From: JAMLJG01 sp035327585
Lineage (GTDB): Bacteria; Verrucomicrobiota; Kiritimatiellia; CAIVKH01
Direction: 5' to 3'
DNA: 64,000 nt
Assembly: GCA_035327585.1 (NCBI GenBank)
Contig: DAOLDD010000020.1
Coordinates: 4,495 to 68,494 of the forward strand
A program made the position numbers and the translations under genes. The notes beneath the pieces are model-generated. The model was given only the letters and a program-made list of their open reading frames with translations. It was not told the DNA's origin and did no database searches. Positions 25,165 to 33,992 of this stretch are shown in pieces (the first letter of the stretch is position 1; every line of letters begins with the position of its first letter).

Positions 25165-25671
25165 CTACCAGTCCGCCGCCTGAATCGTGCTGTCCGCGCG
25201 CGCCGCCGCGATTCGCCATTCGCCGTCCTCGCGTTCCCAGCGCAACCGGTATTCGTCCAGGTGGGATTCGCTTCGCCCCTGTCGCACTGCCTTGAGTTCC
25301 ACCGCGGTGCGAAATTCACGAGCGTCGGACTCGGTGAGCGGCAGAAACTCCACGCCATGCACCGCGATGGATAGCGATTCGATTTCCACGTGGACCCGCG
25401 CGACCAGCGCCGCCAGCTCGCGCGGGGTGGGGCGCAACGGGTAGGGCCTGCCCAGTTGGATCACCGCGTTGCTGGTGAAATACCCCCGGATGTCGCCCGC
25501 GCCGGCGATGGAGCGGAGCATGCCCTGGCCGGGCCGTTTTTCGCACAGCCGCACCAGCTCCTTGAATTGCCTGCGAATTGCCCGCTCGTCGCGCCCCTGC
25601 ATCTGCAGCGCGATCAGGCTGACGGCCAGGGCGACGAGGATCGCGACGATGATTTTTGGTTTCATGGCCAT
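25165..25671 (-). CDS. Small periplasmic/membrane-anchored protein of unknown function
   Basis: A 168-aa protein starting MAMKPKIIVAILVALAVSLIALQM, a single N-terminal hydrophobic segment that is a signal anchor or uncleaved leader, followed by a basic helix (RAIRRQFKELVRLCEKRPGQG) and an alpha/beta domain ending LRWEREDGEWRIAAARAD. The last part resembles an SnoaL/NTF2-like fold in pattern (paired strands and a terminal 'W..E.G.W.I' motif), which I infer only from style. ATG 25671 overlaps the lepB stop by ten bases, so it is translated with the signal peptidase. Confidence 0.6.
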   Translation of the reverse strand: MAMKPKIIVAILVALAVSLIALQMQGRDERAIRRQFKELVRLCEKRPGQGMLRSIAGAGDIRGYFTSNAVIQLGRPYPLRPTPRELAALVARVHVEIESLSIAVHGVEFLPLTESDAREFRTAVELKAVRQGRSESHLDEYRLRWEREDGEWRIAAARADSTIQAADW

Positions 25672-26174
25672 AGTGCTCCCGCCAGTGCGCCGCGCGAGAC
25701 GCGTCCGGCCGCGTGGTCCATCATGGGCATATTCCGATTGTCCCCGGCGACAAAATATTCGTCCGGGCCCAGGGTGACCGGGGGCATGGACCAGTCGCTG
25801 TCGGGTGTGCGGTGAGGTTCCTCCAGCGGCTCGCCGCCGACCCACAATTGTCCGCGCGAAAAGGAGATCGTTTCCCCCGGCAGCCCGAGAACCCGTTTCA
25901 GGTAGAAGACACGTCCGCCCACGCGCCGGATCACCACGACATCGAAACGGTCCGGTGTGCGTTGCACGTCCATCCACCACCGGGTCGCGGCCCACCACGT
26001 CCCGTCGCGCAATGTCGGCTCCATGCTGCGCCCGCGCACCAATACCGGTCGGAGCAGGAGGCCGAAGAGAATCAGGAGGAACGCCGCCAGCAACACGGTG
26101 CGCCGGAGGGTTCTCGCCGGCGATTCGCCCACAATGAAGCGCGTCCATGGGATGCGAGAAGGCATGCGAAGCAT
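25662..26174 (-). CDS. lepB: Signal peptidase I
   Basis: Cleaves signal peptides of exported proteins on the outer face of the inner membrane. The 170-aa protein has one N-terminal membrane helix (about 25-43), the nucleophile Ser50 in VRGRSMEPTL, the general base Lys93 in VFYLKRVLGLPGE, and the late GDNRNMPMMDHAAGRVSRG block. In most homologues this block is GDNR-x2-S-x-DSR, so it is slightly divergent. It is short for the family, lacking the large insert of E. coli LepB. Divergent from the acylphosphatase gene. Confidence 0.92.
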   Translation of the reverse strand: MLRMPSRIPWTRFIVGESPARTLRRTVLLAAFLLILFGLLLRPVLVRGRSMEPTLRDGTWWAATRWWMDVQRTPDRFDVVVIRRVGGRVFYLKRVLGLPGETISFSRGQLWVGGEPLEEPHRTPDSDWSMPPVTLGPDEYFVAGDNRNMPMMDHAAGRVSRGALAGALWP

Positions 26175-26238
26175 ATACCCCGGGATGGCGCGGGTTGCAA
26201 TCCGCGCCCCGCCATGATTAGATCAATTCCCGCGAGCG

Positions 26239-26547
26239 ATGACCAAGAAGAAGGGACCCGTGCAGGCGACGACCCGGCGGATGAACGTTATTTTTGAAGG
26301 TCATGTGCAGGGCGTCGGCTTTCGGTTCACGACGGTGGACGTGGCGCGCGGCATGCGGGTGAAGGGCTATGTGCAGAACCTGCCGGACGGGGATGTGCGA
26401 CTCGTCGCGGAGGGGGCGGAATCCGAGTTGTTTCGCCTGCTGGCTGGGATTAAGGGCTCGGCGGTGGGACGATTTATTCGCTCGGAACGCGTCAACTGGT
26501 CGACGGCGACCGGGGAATTCGATACGTTCGGTATTCGCTACGGATGA
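26239..26547 (+). CDS. acyP: Acylphosphatase
   Basis: Hydrolyses acyl phosphates. The 102-aa protein has the two family motifs: GHVQGVGFRFT with the phosphate-binding Arg at residue 29, and the VKGYVQNLPDGDVRL segment with catalytic Asn47. The C-terminus ends in IRYG, the family-typical YG. The N-terminal 14 residues are a basic extension and the true start may be the second Met (residue 15). It overlaps the next gene by four bases. Confidence 0.92.
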   Translation: MTKKKGPVQATTRRMNVIFEGHVQGVGFRFTTVDVARGMRVKGYVQNLPDGDVRLVAEGAESELFRLLAGIKGSAVGRFIRSERVNWSTATGEFDTFGIRYG

Positions 26548-27278
26548 CTATGGGAATGAAGTACGCCATTTTGGGAGATATTCATGCGAATTTGGAGGCC
26601 TTGGAAAAGGTCCTGGAGGATGCGCGCGCGCAGGGCGTGACCCACTTCGCATGCGTCGGCGACATTGTGGGCTACAACGCCAATCCGGTCGAGTGCCTCG
26701 AAAAAGTGCGTGAACTGAAGTGCACCTGTGTCCGCGGCAACCACGATCACTATTGTTCGCACCCCGAGAATCTCAATGGCTTCCATCCGCTCGCGGCCGA
26801 CGTGGTTGCCTGGACGCGCAAGCAACTCAGCCCCGAGCAGCAGGCCTGGCTTCGCGGCCTCCGCTACGTGAGTCCCGTGGAGACGTTCACCATTGTCCAC
26901 AGCACGCTCGATATGCCCGAGCAGTGGGGCTACGTGTTCGACCGGTTGGAGGCCGAGGCAAATTTCAGCTATCAGACGACCTCCCTGTGTTTCTACGGGC
27001 ACACGCATGTCCCGCTCGCCTTCGAACGGACCGACTCCATTCGTTTCGGGCTCTACACAAAGATCAAAATCGGACTCGGCAAGAAGTACTTCATCAACGT
27101 GGGCAGCGTGGGCCAGCCGCGGGACGGCGATCCCCGGGCCGCCTACGTCATTTTTGACATGATCAACAACGTCGTCGAATTGCGCCGGGTGGCCTACGAC
27201 ATCGAAAAGACCCAGAAAAAGATTTTGGACGCGGGCTTGCCCGGCCGCATCGCCGCGCGCCTGGCCGTCGGCCGTTGA
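26544..27278 (+). CDS. Metallophosphoesterase (YfcE/calcineurin type)
   Basis: A 244-aa cytoplasmic phosphoesterase with all dimetal ligands in order: GDIHANL (Asp12, His14), GDIVGYNANP (Asp40), GNHDHYC (Asn66, His67), TIVHST, and YGHTHVPL near residue 153. The VGYNANPVECLEKVRE segment is typical of a group annotated as diadenosine-tetraphosphatase-like or serine/threonine phosphatase-like proteins, but the substrate is unknown. It is coupled to the acylphosphatase by an ATGA overlap. Confidence 0.85.
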   Translation: MTMGMKYAILGDIHANLEALEKVLEDARAQGVTHFACVGDIVGYNANPVECLEKVRELKCTCVRGNHDHYCSHPENLNGFHPLAADVVAWTRKQLSPEQQAWLRGLRYVSPVETFTIVHSTLDMPEQWGYVFDRLEAEANFSYQTTSLCFYGHTHVPLAFERTDSIRFGLYTKIKIGLGKKYFINVGSVGQPRDGDPRAAYVIFDMINNVVELRRVAYDIEKTQKKILDAGLPGRIAARLAVGR

Positions 27279-27292
27279 CAAGGATGGCGCGC

Positions 27293-28123
27293 ATGCGAAC
27301 AACCCCGGCCTTGATTCTCCTCGGCATTTCACTGGCCGCCGCGGCCAGCGCGCAGGTCGAGTTCTCGGCGAAACTGACTCACAGCGAGTTGCTGCTTTGC
27401 GAGCCCGTACCCGTGGTGGTTACGCTTCAAAACAAAATGCCGACCGCTTTGGTGGCCGGCGATACGCAGGGATACAGCCTGGTTTTCGAGGTGACCGGTC
27501 GCGATGGACTGTTGGTGCGCCAGCGCCCGGAGGAAGCGCTGCCGGAGCTGCCGGAGATACCCGCTGGCGGCACGGTGATCATTACCAATGATTTGCAGGC
27601 GTTGTTTCCGCTTTCAAGCCACTCGATGCTGGGCGTGCGCGCGCGCCTGACGCTGGGGAATCGCTCGTATGTGACCGAAAAGATGTTTTTCGACATTCTG
27701 CCCGGCTCCGAAATCGCGCGTTTGCAGGCGCGTGCATCGGATGGCGAATTGCGGACCTTTTCGCTGCGCGTGCTCAACCGGGAAAAGCGCGACCGCCTCT
27801 TCCTGCGAGTCGGCAACGAGGGGGAGACCCTGTGCTATGGGGTCAGCGATCTGGGTCGATTCGTTCGTCTCGGCAAGCCCGCAATCGAGTTGGATGCCCA
27901 GGGGCGTGTTCATGTGCTGCACCTGACCGGACCAAACCAGTTCTCCTACAGTGTCCACGCTTCCGATGCCGGGGTCTTGTCCCGCAAGACCTTCGAAGGT
28001 GATGTCAGCATGGTACGCCTCGTTCCGGATGGCGAGGGCGGTTTCCGGGTGACCGGGATGGGACAACTCTCGCCGCGCCGTGATCCAATGGTGGAGCCGC
28101 TTCCGATCCGTCGCGGTCTTTAG
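27293..28123 (+). CDS. Secreted protein of unknown function
   Basis: A 276-aa protein with a signal peptide (MRTTPALILLGISLAAAASA, cleavage before QVEFSAKL) and a beta-rich body (VEFSAKLTHSELLLCEPVPVVVTLQN resembles an Ig-like or macroglobulin-type 'intermediate strength' beta sandwich). No enzyme motif is visible. ATG 27293 has AAGG nine bases upstream; ATG 27284 is the alternative. Lies 14 bases after the phosphoesterase stop and is probably co-transcribed with it. Confidence 0.6.
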   Translation: MRTTPALILLGISLAAAASAQVEFSAKLTHSELLLCEPVPVVVTLQNKMPTALVAGDTQGYSLVFEVTGRDGLLVRQRPEEALPELPEIPAGGTVIITNDLQALFPLSSHSMLGVRARLTLGNRSYVTEKMFFDILPGSEIARLQARASDGELRTFSLRVLNREKRDRLFLRVGNEGETLCYGVSDLGRFVRLGKPAIELDAQGRVHVLHLTGPNQFSYSVHASDAGVLSRKTFEGDVSMVRLVPDGEGGFRVTGMGQLSPRRDPMVEPLPIRRGL

Positions 28124-28153
28124 TCGATCTTCGCGAGGGGATTGGTATTTGTG

Positions 28154-28672
28154 ATGCCAATGCGCGGAGTGCAAATTGTGCTGCTGTTTGCCGTGACCGC
28201 GACGATGCCGCTGGGGTGCGCGACGCGCCGGTCGATGGGATTGTTCCTGGCGGGGTTGAATTCGCATACCGCCGATCACCAAGCAATACGACGGGAACAG
28301 TACGGCGACGTCCTGACGATCTCGGTGCGCGGAGGGGCCTTGCTCTGGCGCGGGAATCGGTATGCCTGTGAACCGGTGTCCTTTGACCTTCGGCGCGGCG
28401 AGTCCTTGCCTGTCGAATTCCGGGGCGCCGGGGAACAATCGGTCTCAACGAACTATCGGGTCCATTGGTCGGACGATGGGTCCACGCTCTTCTTTGCGGA
28501 AGATTCCATCCATCGCACGATCATCGATGTACGGTCCCCGGAGTTGGGCGAAACGATTGAGTCGCTCCGCATCCGCAATGATGAAGGCATGACGCTCGAA
28601 GGCAGCGCCATCCACTTGCGCTACAAGGATCTCCCCGGAGCGGCAAAACGTTCCGTGTCTGAGAATCGTTGA
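28154..28672 (+). CDS. Putative lipoprotein of unknown function
   Basis: A 172-aa protein with an N-terminal hydrophobic segment ending in LGC (MPMRGVQIVLLFAVTATMPLGC), a weak lipobox because Pro stands at the -3 position. The body is rich in short strands and charged loops with no recognisable motif. It follows the secreted protein by 30 bases and probably forms one operon with it. ATG 28154 is preceded by GAGGGG; GTG 28151 would also fit. Confidence 0.5.
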   Translation: MPMRGVQIVLLFAVTATMPLGCATRRSMGLFLAGLNSHTADHQAIRREQYGDVLTISVRGGALLWRGNRYACEPVSFDLRRGESLPVEFRGAGEQSVSTNYRVHWSDDGSTLFFAEDSIHRTIIDVRSPELGETIESLRIRNDEGMTLEGSAIHLRYKDLPGAAKRSVSENR

Positions 28673-28769
28673 AACCGCCGTGGCGAGGAAAATGCGGCCT
28701 GCCAGTTGTCACTTTCGCCAAAGCCATGGGAAAGCGGGGCGCATTCGCCTGTTCCGCCAAGTCGAAAGC

Positions 28770-28846
28770 TGGTCGGGCCGACGAGATTTGAACTCGTGAC
28801 CTCTTGCACCCCAAGCAAGCGCTCTACCAGGCTGAGCCACGGCCCG
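28770..28846 (-). tRNA. tRNA-Pro (anticodon GGG)
   Basis: Read on the minus strand, the 5' acceptor CGGGCCG (from 28846) pairs with CGGCCCG at the 3' end, followed by discriminator A and an encoded CCA (28770-28773 on the plus strand is tggt). The D arm contains TGGCTCAGCCTGGTAGAGC, the anticodon arm is CTTGC-TTGGGGT-GCAAG with loop bases giving anticodon GGG (reads CCC), and the T arm contains the usual GTTCAAATC loop. Total 77 bases, with all four stems complete. Confidence 0.95.
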
Positions 28847-28911
28847 ACACAACATTCAAAGCGGACGGCGAACGTATCAGGGTCGGTCACGCGCCGTCAA
28901 TCGAAGGTTCG

Positions 28912-29067
28912 CTAGCGGCCGTCAAATCCCGGAATGCCGGGGGAACCTTCCCAGGATTGGGGGGCATTCCAGGGAATGGCCGATTCGGCATACGGATCGG
29001 TGGAAGCGCAGCCTGCGCCAAATCCTAGGATGGACGCCAACGCGAGCCCCATGAAAAACCATTTCAT
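28912..29067 (-). CDS. Very small lipoprotein (51 aa)
   Basis: Begins MKWFFMGLALASILGFGAGC, a classic lipoprotein leader with basic start, hydrophobic core and Cys at residue 20. The mature part is about 31 residues: an acidic segment with DPYAES, then IPWNAPQSWEG and a Gly/Pro/Phe-rich end (PGIPGFDGR). GAGGAAG overlaps the stop of the preceding small gene seven bases before the ATG. Tiny lipoproteins of this IPWN-P-x-SWEG style occur in PVC bacteria as far as I recall. Function unknown; downstream of the coiled-coil gene and upstream of tRNA-Pro. Confidence 0.75.
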   Translation of the reverse strand: MKWFFMGLALASILGFGAGCASTDPYAESAIPWNAPQSWEGSPGIPGFDGR

Positions 29068-29077
29068 CGCCACTTCC

Positions 29078-29203
29078 TCAAAGCGGCCAGACGCTGTTGG
29101 GCGCGCTGTAAAACGACAATTCGAGCGACTGTAGGACGATGACGCCTACAATCAGCAGGGTGGCCACGATGGCCAGGATCGCTTGGACTTTATTGGACCG
29201 CAA
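29078..29203 (-). CDS. Very small membrane protein (41 aa)
   Basis: A short frame starting with TTG at 29203 has GGAGGG eight bases upstream, inside the end of the coiled-coil gene, with which it overlaps by 14 bases. The product has a basic N-terminus (LRSNKVQA) and one strongly hydrophobic helix (ILAIVATLLIVGVIVL), then a short polar tail ending SVWPL. Its stop TGA runs into the ribosome-binding site of the small lipoprotein. A single-span protein translated between two envelope proteins; the short length makes the call uncertain, but the ribosome site and hydrophobic core support it. Confidence 0.62.
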   Translation of the reverse strand: MRSNKVQAILAIVATLLIVGVIVLQSLELSFYSAPNSVWPL

Positions 29204-30068
29204 CGGAGTCGCCCTCCTCAATCGGCAGGTGCTGCCAGTCGCCGCGGATGTCCGCGATGGCGAGGTCGCGCGTCACGCCGCTGACGTAAACCTTGCCCAC
29301 CAGTTTGTCGCCGCGATGAACCAGCATCTCCGCGTTCGCGACGAGCCCGGCCTTGCTGCCGATATCGAGAACAACGAAGTTCCACTCCTTGTTGACCACC
29401 ACCACGCGCCCATGCAGGCCGCGGGGGAGTGACTTGAGGCCTTCACCGAGGCGCGCTTCCAAGTCGCCGATTTGGGAATTCAGCCCGGTGATTTCGGCAC
29501 GCAACTCCACGATGTCGTCCTCAAGGGAGGCGATCTGGTTGTTGAGCTCATCAATTTGCACCTGCTGCTCTGCTTTTTCGCGATCGAGCGTCTCGATCTG
29601 CGTGCGCTGGCGGGCGATCTCCGCGTTGCGCTGCGAGATCGTCGTGTTGAGCTGCACGATTTCCTCACGGGCTGCGGACAGCTCCTGGCGGGTCTGCGCG
29701 AGCTGCGCGCGGGTGTCCGTCAGTTCGTCCGTGGTTTTCTTGAGGTCCGCATACGTGACGCCCAGTTCGCGGTAGCGCTCCAGGGCGAGTGTGCGGATCT
29801 TCGCGAGTTCAGAGTCCATCCGGTCGGCCGGATTTTCCGGATTGTCGTAGATCATCAGGCGATTGCGGTCGACGGCGATGCCGAGGTCGCGAATGAACGG
29901 CTCCTCACCACGGCTCATCAGGGTGGCGAGTTCCGCCACTGAACTTTCGAGTTTCTGTGTACGGCCCTTCAGGGTTTCGCGCTTGCTGAAGAGGGATACC
30001 GCCAGGGCAAGGGCCGTAATGCTTAGGAGGAGAAGCAGGACGATAAAAATCTTCAACGCTTTGGCCAT
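29190..30068 (-). CDS. Membrane-anchored coiled-coil protein with C-terminal beta domain
   Basis: A 292-aa protein. Residues 6-29 are a membrane helix (KIFIVLLLLLSITALALAV) with the bulk outside. A long coiled coil follows from about residue 95 to 210 with heptad pattern (TQIETLDREKAEQQVQIDEL). The C-terminal about 70 residues form a beta-rich module: GRVVVVNKEWNFVVLDIGSKAGL and VGKVYVSGVTRDLAIADI, resembling the end of MreC-like envelope proteins. The start at 30068 has GGGAG in front. It precedes two tiny envelope genes, so the three form one transcript. Probably an envelope scaffold. Confidence 0.75.
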   Translation of the reverse strand: MAKALKIFIVLLLLLSITALALAVSLFSKRETLKGRTQKLESSVAELATLMSRGEEPFIRDLGIAVDRNRLMIYDNPENPADRMDSELAKIRTLALERYRELGVTYADLKKTTDELTDTRAQLAQTRQELSAAREEIVQLNTTISQRNAEIARQRTQIETLDREKAEQQVQIDELNNQIASLEDDIVELRAEITGLNSQIGDLEARLGEGLKSLPRGLHGRVVVVNKEWNFVVLDIGSKAGLVANAEMLVHRGDKLVGKVYVSGVTRDLAIADIRGDWQHLPIEEGDSVAVQ

Positions 30069-30313
30069 ACAGTGCTCCCGGTGTTCCGCGCCTGTCACGA
30101 CGCTGTTCAAAAGAGTAGCGACGCCGGGGAATGACTGTCAAACCGAAAGGCGCTCCATCCCCGTCAAAATCAAGGAGTTGCCGGTTCCAGCCCGGCGTCG
30201 TACCGGGACTTAAGCCGCTCGTGCCGGAATTGCACGGAGAATGGCAGGATTTGCCATTTCACCCTTTCGTGCGGTCCGCTTATGTTAGGAGAACGTTAAA
30301 CAGGAGTCATTCC

Positions 30314-33300
30314 ATGCATAAATGGGTGGGTATGGCGTTGGCGGTGGTGCTGGCCGCGCGCGCGGATGCGCAATTGCTGGCGACGGATAATTTCGAAAGC
30401 TACACCAACAACCCGATCGGCCAGCCTGGCGGCTCGGGCGGTTGGACGGGATACTGGGGGTTCAACTCACAATTGGACGGCGGCGCTTTCCTCGATTCGG
30501 CATTCAGAATTGATGGCACAAAAAGCATCGGCCTGTTTGGCAATGGGGGAAGTTCGGGTACTTCGGTGAGCCGCCCGTTCCCGGCCTGCACGAATTCGCT
30601 GGTCATCCGCTCCAGCTTTCGGGGCAACTTTAATCTGCACAGCGATAACCCGCCGTCGAACCGCCGCATGGCCTTCACGATCCGCTCGGGCAATGAGGCG
30701 AGCCATTTCGGCGGCCAGCGGCTCTCGTTCTTCTTCGCACAGGGCTCGACCAATCTACAGTGGTACGATGGCGTGGACCGCGGCACGAACGCCGTGATCT
30801 TCGCGAACGGCGATACTTATGACCTGCAGGTCTCGCTCAACCCGGTGACGCGCGCCTACAGTTTCACCATCAGCAATCGCAATACCAGCGCGACGCACAG
30901 TTATGCAGGGAACTGGACCATCGGAGCCGCTGGCGATCCGATCGGTTCCGTTTCCTTCCTCATGCGCGGGCCCACGGGCGCGGGCAACGACGCTTTCCTT
31001 GATTCGGTTTCAGTCGATGCGCCGGACTTCGTCGAACCGCCGCTCCAGTCCCTGCCCCTCCTGGAAGGGGATCTCTGGCGCTATTTCAAAGGCACCTCGA
31101 CGCCCGCTACACAGGGCACCAACCAGTGGTATCGACCGGAATATCTGGATGGCGCGTGGGGCGGTCCCGCTCCGTCCGGTTTCGGTTACGGGGATTGCGA
31201 TGACGCAACGGTGCTTTCAGACATGCAGAACAGCTACATTTCCGTCTTCACGCGCAAGGCGTTCCGCGTCGATAATCCCGGTTCGATTTCGCACCTCACG
31301 CTTGCGGTCGATGTGGATGACGGGTGTGTCGCCCATCTGAATGGTGTGGAGGTCGCTCGTGTAAACATGCCCGCTGGAACGATCACCCGCCATACGGCCG
31401 CATCCAGCGCACGTGAATCCTCGCGCGGCGAAGGCAATTCGCCCCCCACGGAGAAAACGTTCTTTGCGCTCGATCCGGCCCTCCTTGTCGCGGGCACGAA
31501 CGTGATCGCCGTGTCGGGCCACAACGTGTCCACGAACAGTTCCGATTTCACGCTGATCGTCGAGCTGTACACCAATGCGTCGCTGGTGCGCGGACCGTTC
31601 ATCCAGATGCCGGATGCCGGCAACACGGCGGCGATCGTCTGGCGCACGGCCGCGTTGACGGACAGCGTCGTGGAGTATGGGTTGGACCTGACGTACGGCA
31701 GCGGCGTGGTTTCCAACGGGTCGTTGACTCGCGATCATACCGTCCACCTCGCCGGGCTGATTCCGGGCGCCAGTTATTTCTACCGGGTGCGCAGCAACGG
31801 GGAGATACTGAGTGAAGGGAATGCCTTCCGCACGCGGCCCGTCGCCGGCCAGCCGTTCCGCGTCGTCGTGATCGGCGACCACGGACAAGGCACCGCGGGC
31901 ATGTACGCCATCGCCGATCGCGTAAACGCGCGCTCGGATTACGACGCGATTTTCACGGTGGGAGACAATATCTACGGGATTTCCCCGTGCAACATGGATG
32001 GCGCGCCGGGGTGGTATGACCCGTATTGGTTCAAACTTTATGGTCCCGCGATGCGGCGGGTCTCCACGTTCCCGACGTTGGGCAATCACGACTGGGACAC
32101 CGCGGGCGGGCAGTATATGGTCGACTACTTCCGACTGCCTACCAATGGTCCCGCCGGGCTGATCGGAAAGAACTATTCATTCGAATTCGGCAACATGCAT
32201 GTGATCTCGATCGACACGGAGCCGTATGAAGACAACTCAAACTTGGTGATGAATGCGATTAATGCGTGGATCGAAGCCGACCTCGCGACGGCGACGCAGC
32301 AGTGGCGCGTGGCCCTCTTGCACCGTCCGCCCTACACCAGCCAGGGCAACCACGATGACAACGCGCGTGTGAAGCAGCATATCGTGCCGCGGCTCAAGGC
32401 GGGTGGCGTTCACATCGTCTTCCAGGGGCACAACCACTTCTACGAACGGATCAACGCCATCGACGGCACACACTATGTCACCACGGCCGGCGCGGGCGCA
32501 TTCCTCTACGGATTCCCGAACATCAAGGAATACTCCGCCGCTCGCCACAACGCCGGCCACAGCTACACCGTCCTGGACATTGATGGACCCCGGATGCGCA
32601 TTGAGCAGTTCAGCGACGCCGATGTCCTGCTGGATAGTTTCACCTACGAGATCGCGCCGCCCTTCGCGCTGGATGGGTTGCTCGATAACCCGTCCTGGTT
32701 GCGCGCCTCGAATGGTTTGAATCTGTATGCCGCGATTCACGGCAATCGTCTTTACGTGGCTACGCAGGACGCCGGTGAGGGCAACGACCACTTCATCTAC
32801 CTTGCGAGCATGGTCAGCACGCAGCGTCCGGCGAATTGGTCGAAATCCGGTACGATCATGCAGTGGGGCGTCTTCCTCGCGGACGAGAATGACGGTGGGT
32901 TCCACGGCTGGTTCAACGACGCGGGCGCGCCGCTGCCGAACGGTCTTCTCTACAACTCCATGACGTCCGGGCTCAATAACAACGGCACAAACGGAAACGG
33001 CGTGCTGGAGGGTGTGATTGATCTCGCCGCGCACTTCGGTTCATTCCCAACGCAACTGCTCGTCGCCGTGGCGCCGTATGGAACACTGGACGCCGGGTCG
33101 CTCGTAAATTCGGCCCAGGTGCCGGCGGGCAATGGAAACGGCAATATCGAGGCCAACGAATTCCTGGCGCTTGCGGCCCGCGACCTGGCGCTCGATCTCC
33201 CGGTGCCAGTCGCGTCACCTCCCGCGCCGATGGAGGCCGGACTGCCCATGACCGTGGATGGTTCCGCATCCTACTCGCCGTCCGGACTGCCGCTGTCTTT

Positions 33301-33877
33301 CGCCTGGAGCCAGGTGTCGGGGACCCCGGGCGTCTTTGCTGCAACGAACGCGGCGCTGTCCACCTTCACACTCGCGGCGAATGTGTCGGGTGTGGAAACC
33401 GTGGTGGTTCGCCTCGTTGTTCACGACGGACGCTTCGGCGAGGAGTTGCCGGTTAATCTTGTCTTCAGCGAAATGCTGGACTCCGATGGGGATGGCTTGT
33501 CCGATGGCGAGGAGTTAACGGGCCTGGACAACGCGCTGACCCCGCTGAATCCCAACGGCTTCATCACCAACCCCGCGCTGCCGGACTCGGATGGCGACGG
33601 CATGACCGATGGCCAGGAAGCGATCGCGGGGACGGACCCCAATGACGGCAACTCGCTGTTTAAATTCGTTTCGCAGCAGTCGGATGCCGGAAGTGGCCTG
33701 GTCATCCGCTGGGCCAGTGTGGCGGATCGTGTGTACGCGGTATGGTCCGCGACCAACCTGTTCTCCGCCTGGAGTCCACTCGCGACGAACCTGCCCGGCG
33801 TGCCGCCCGTGAACAGCTATACCACCACCGTGGGCGACGCCGCGCACTTTTTCGCCGTCGAAACCGCCGCTCCATAA
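30314..33877 (+). CDS. Large secreted metallophosphatase with calcium-binding repeats
   Basis: An 1187-aa secreted protein. Signal peptide 1-19 (MHKWVGMALAVVLAARADA). Residues 25-235 look like a concanavalin/LamG-type jelly roll, then a galactose-binding-like sandwich (about 240-415). A purple-acid-phosphatase-type FnIII module (about 425-510) leads to a calcineurin-like catalytic domain (about 515-760): VIGDHGQG, VGDNIYG, LGNHDWD, LLHRPPY and FQGHNHFYER. Near the end come Ig-like sequence and two thrombospondin-3-like calcium repeats (DSDGDGLSDGEE at 1056, DSDGDGMTDGQE at 1092). It ends with the STNL..W..L style tail common in secreted PVC proteins. AGGAG seven bases before the ATG fixes the start. 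Confidence 0.85.
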   Translation: MHKWVGMALAVVLAARADAQLLATDNFESYTNNPIGQPGGSGGWTGYWGFNSQLDGGAFLDSAFRIDGTKSIGLFGNGGSSGTSVSRPFPACTNSLVIRSSFRGNFNLHSDNPPSNRRMAFTIRSGNEASHFGGQRLSFFFAQGSTNLQWYDGVDRGTNAVIFANGDTYDLQVSLNPVTRAYSFTISNRNTSATHSYAGNWTIGAAGDPIGSVSFLMRGPTGAGNDAFLDSVSVDAPDFVEPPLQSLPLLEGDLWRYFKGTSTPATQGTNQWYRPEYLDGAWGGPAPSGFGYGDCDDATVLSDMQNSYISVFTRKAFRVDNPGSISHLTLAVDVDDGCVAHLNGVEVARVNMPAGTITRHTAASSARESSRGEGNSPPTEKTFFALDPALLVAGTNVIAVSGHNVSTNSSDFTLIVELYTNASLVRGPFIQMPDAGNTAAIVWRTAALTDSVVEYGLDLTYGSGVVSNGSLTRDHTVHLAGLIPGASYFYRVRSNGEILSEGNAFRTRPVAGQPFRVVVIGDHGQGTAGMYAIADRVNARSDYDAIFTVGDNIYGISPCNMDGAPGWYDPYWFKLYGPAMRRVSTFPTLGNHDWDTAGGQYMVDYFRLPTNGPAGLIGKNYSFEFGNMHVISIDTEPYEDNSNLVMNAINAWIEADLATATQQWRVALLHRPPYTSQGNHDDNARVKQHIVPRLKAGGVHIVFQGHNHFYERINAIDGTHYVTTAGAGAFLYGFPNIKEYSAARHNAGHSYTVLDIDGPRMRIEQFSDADVLLDSFTYEIAPPFALDGLLDNPSWLRASNGLNLYAAIHGNRLYVATQDAGEGNDHFIYLASMVSTQRPANWSKSGTIMQWGVFLADENDGGFHGWFNDAGAPLPNGLLYNSMTSGLNNNGTNGNGVLEGVIDLAAHFGSFPTQLLVAVAPYGTLDAGSLVNSAQVPAGNGNGNIEANEFLALAARDLALDLPVPVASPPAPMEAGLPMTVDGSASYSPSGLPLSFAWSQVSGTPGVFAATNAALSTFTLAANVSGVETVVVRLVVHDGRFGEELPVNLVFSEMLDSDGDGLSDGEELTGLDNALTPLNPNGFITNPALPDSDGDGMTDGQEAIAGTDPNDGNSLFKFVSQQSDAGSGLVIRWASVADRVYAVWSATNLFSAWSPLATNLPGVPPVNSYTTTVGDAAHFFAVETAAP

Positions 33878-33992
33878 TGCCTGCAATCGGTGGCCGCCGC
33901 GCTCCGTCGCGGCGTTTCCCGCGTGAAGGATTCGGACCGCACACTTGTGACGCGCGTTGACGCTGGTGACTGGGGCAGGGTAGCATGCCCAC

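Noticed and set aside
28621..28915. Short open frames overlapping the tRNA-Pro region on both strands
   Set aside because: They cross a complete tRNA with all four stems and an encoded CCA; no ribosome site or protein-like composition.
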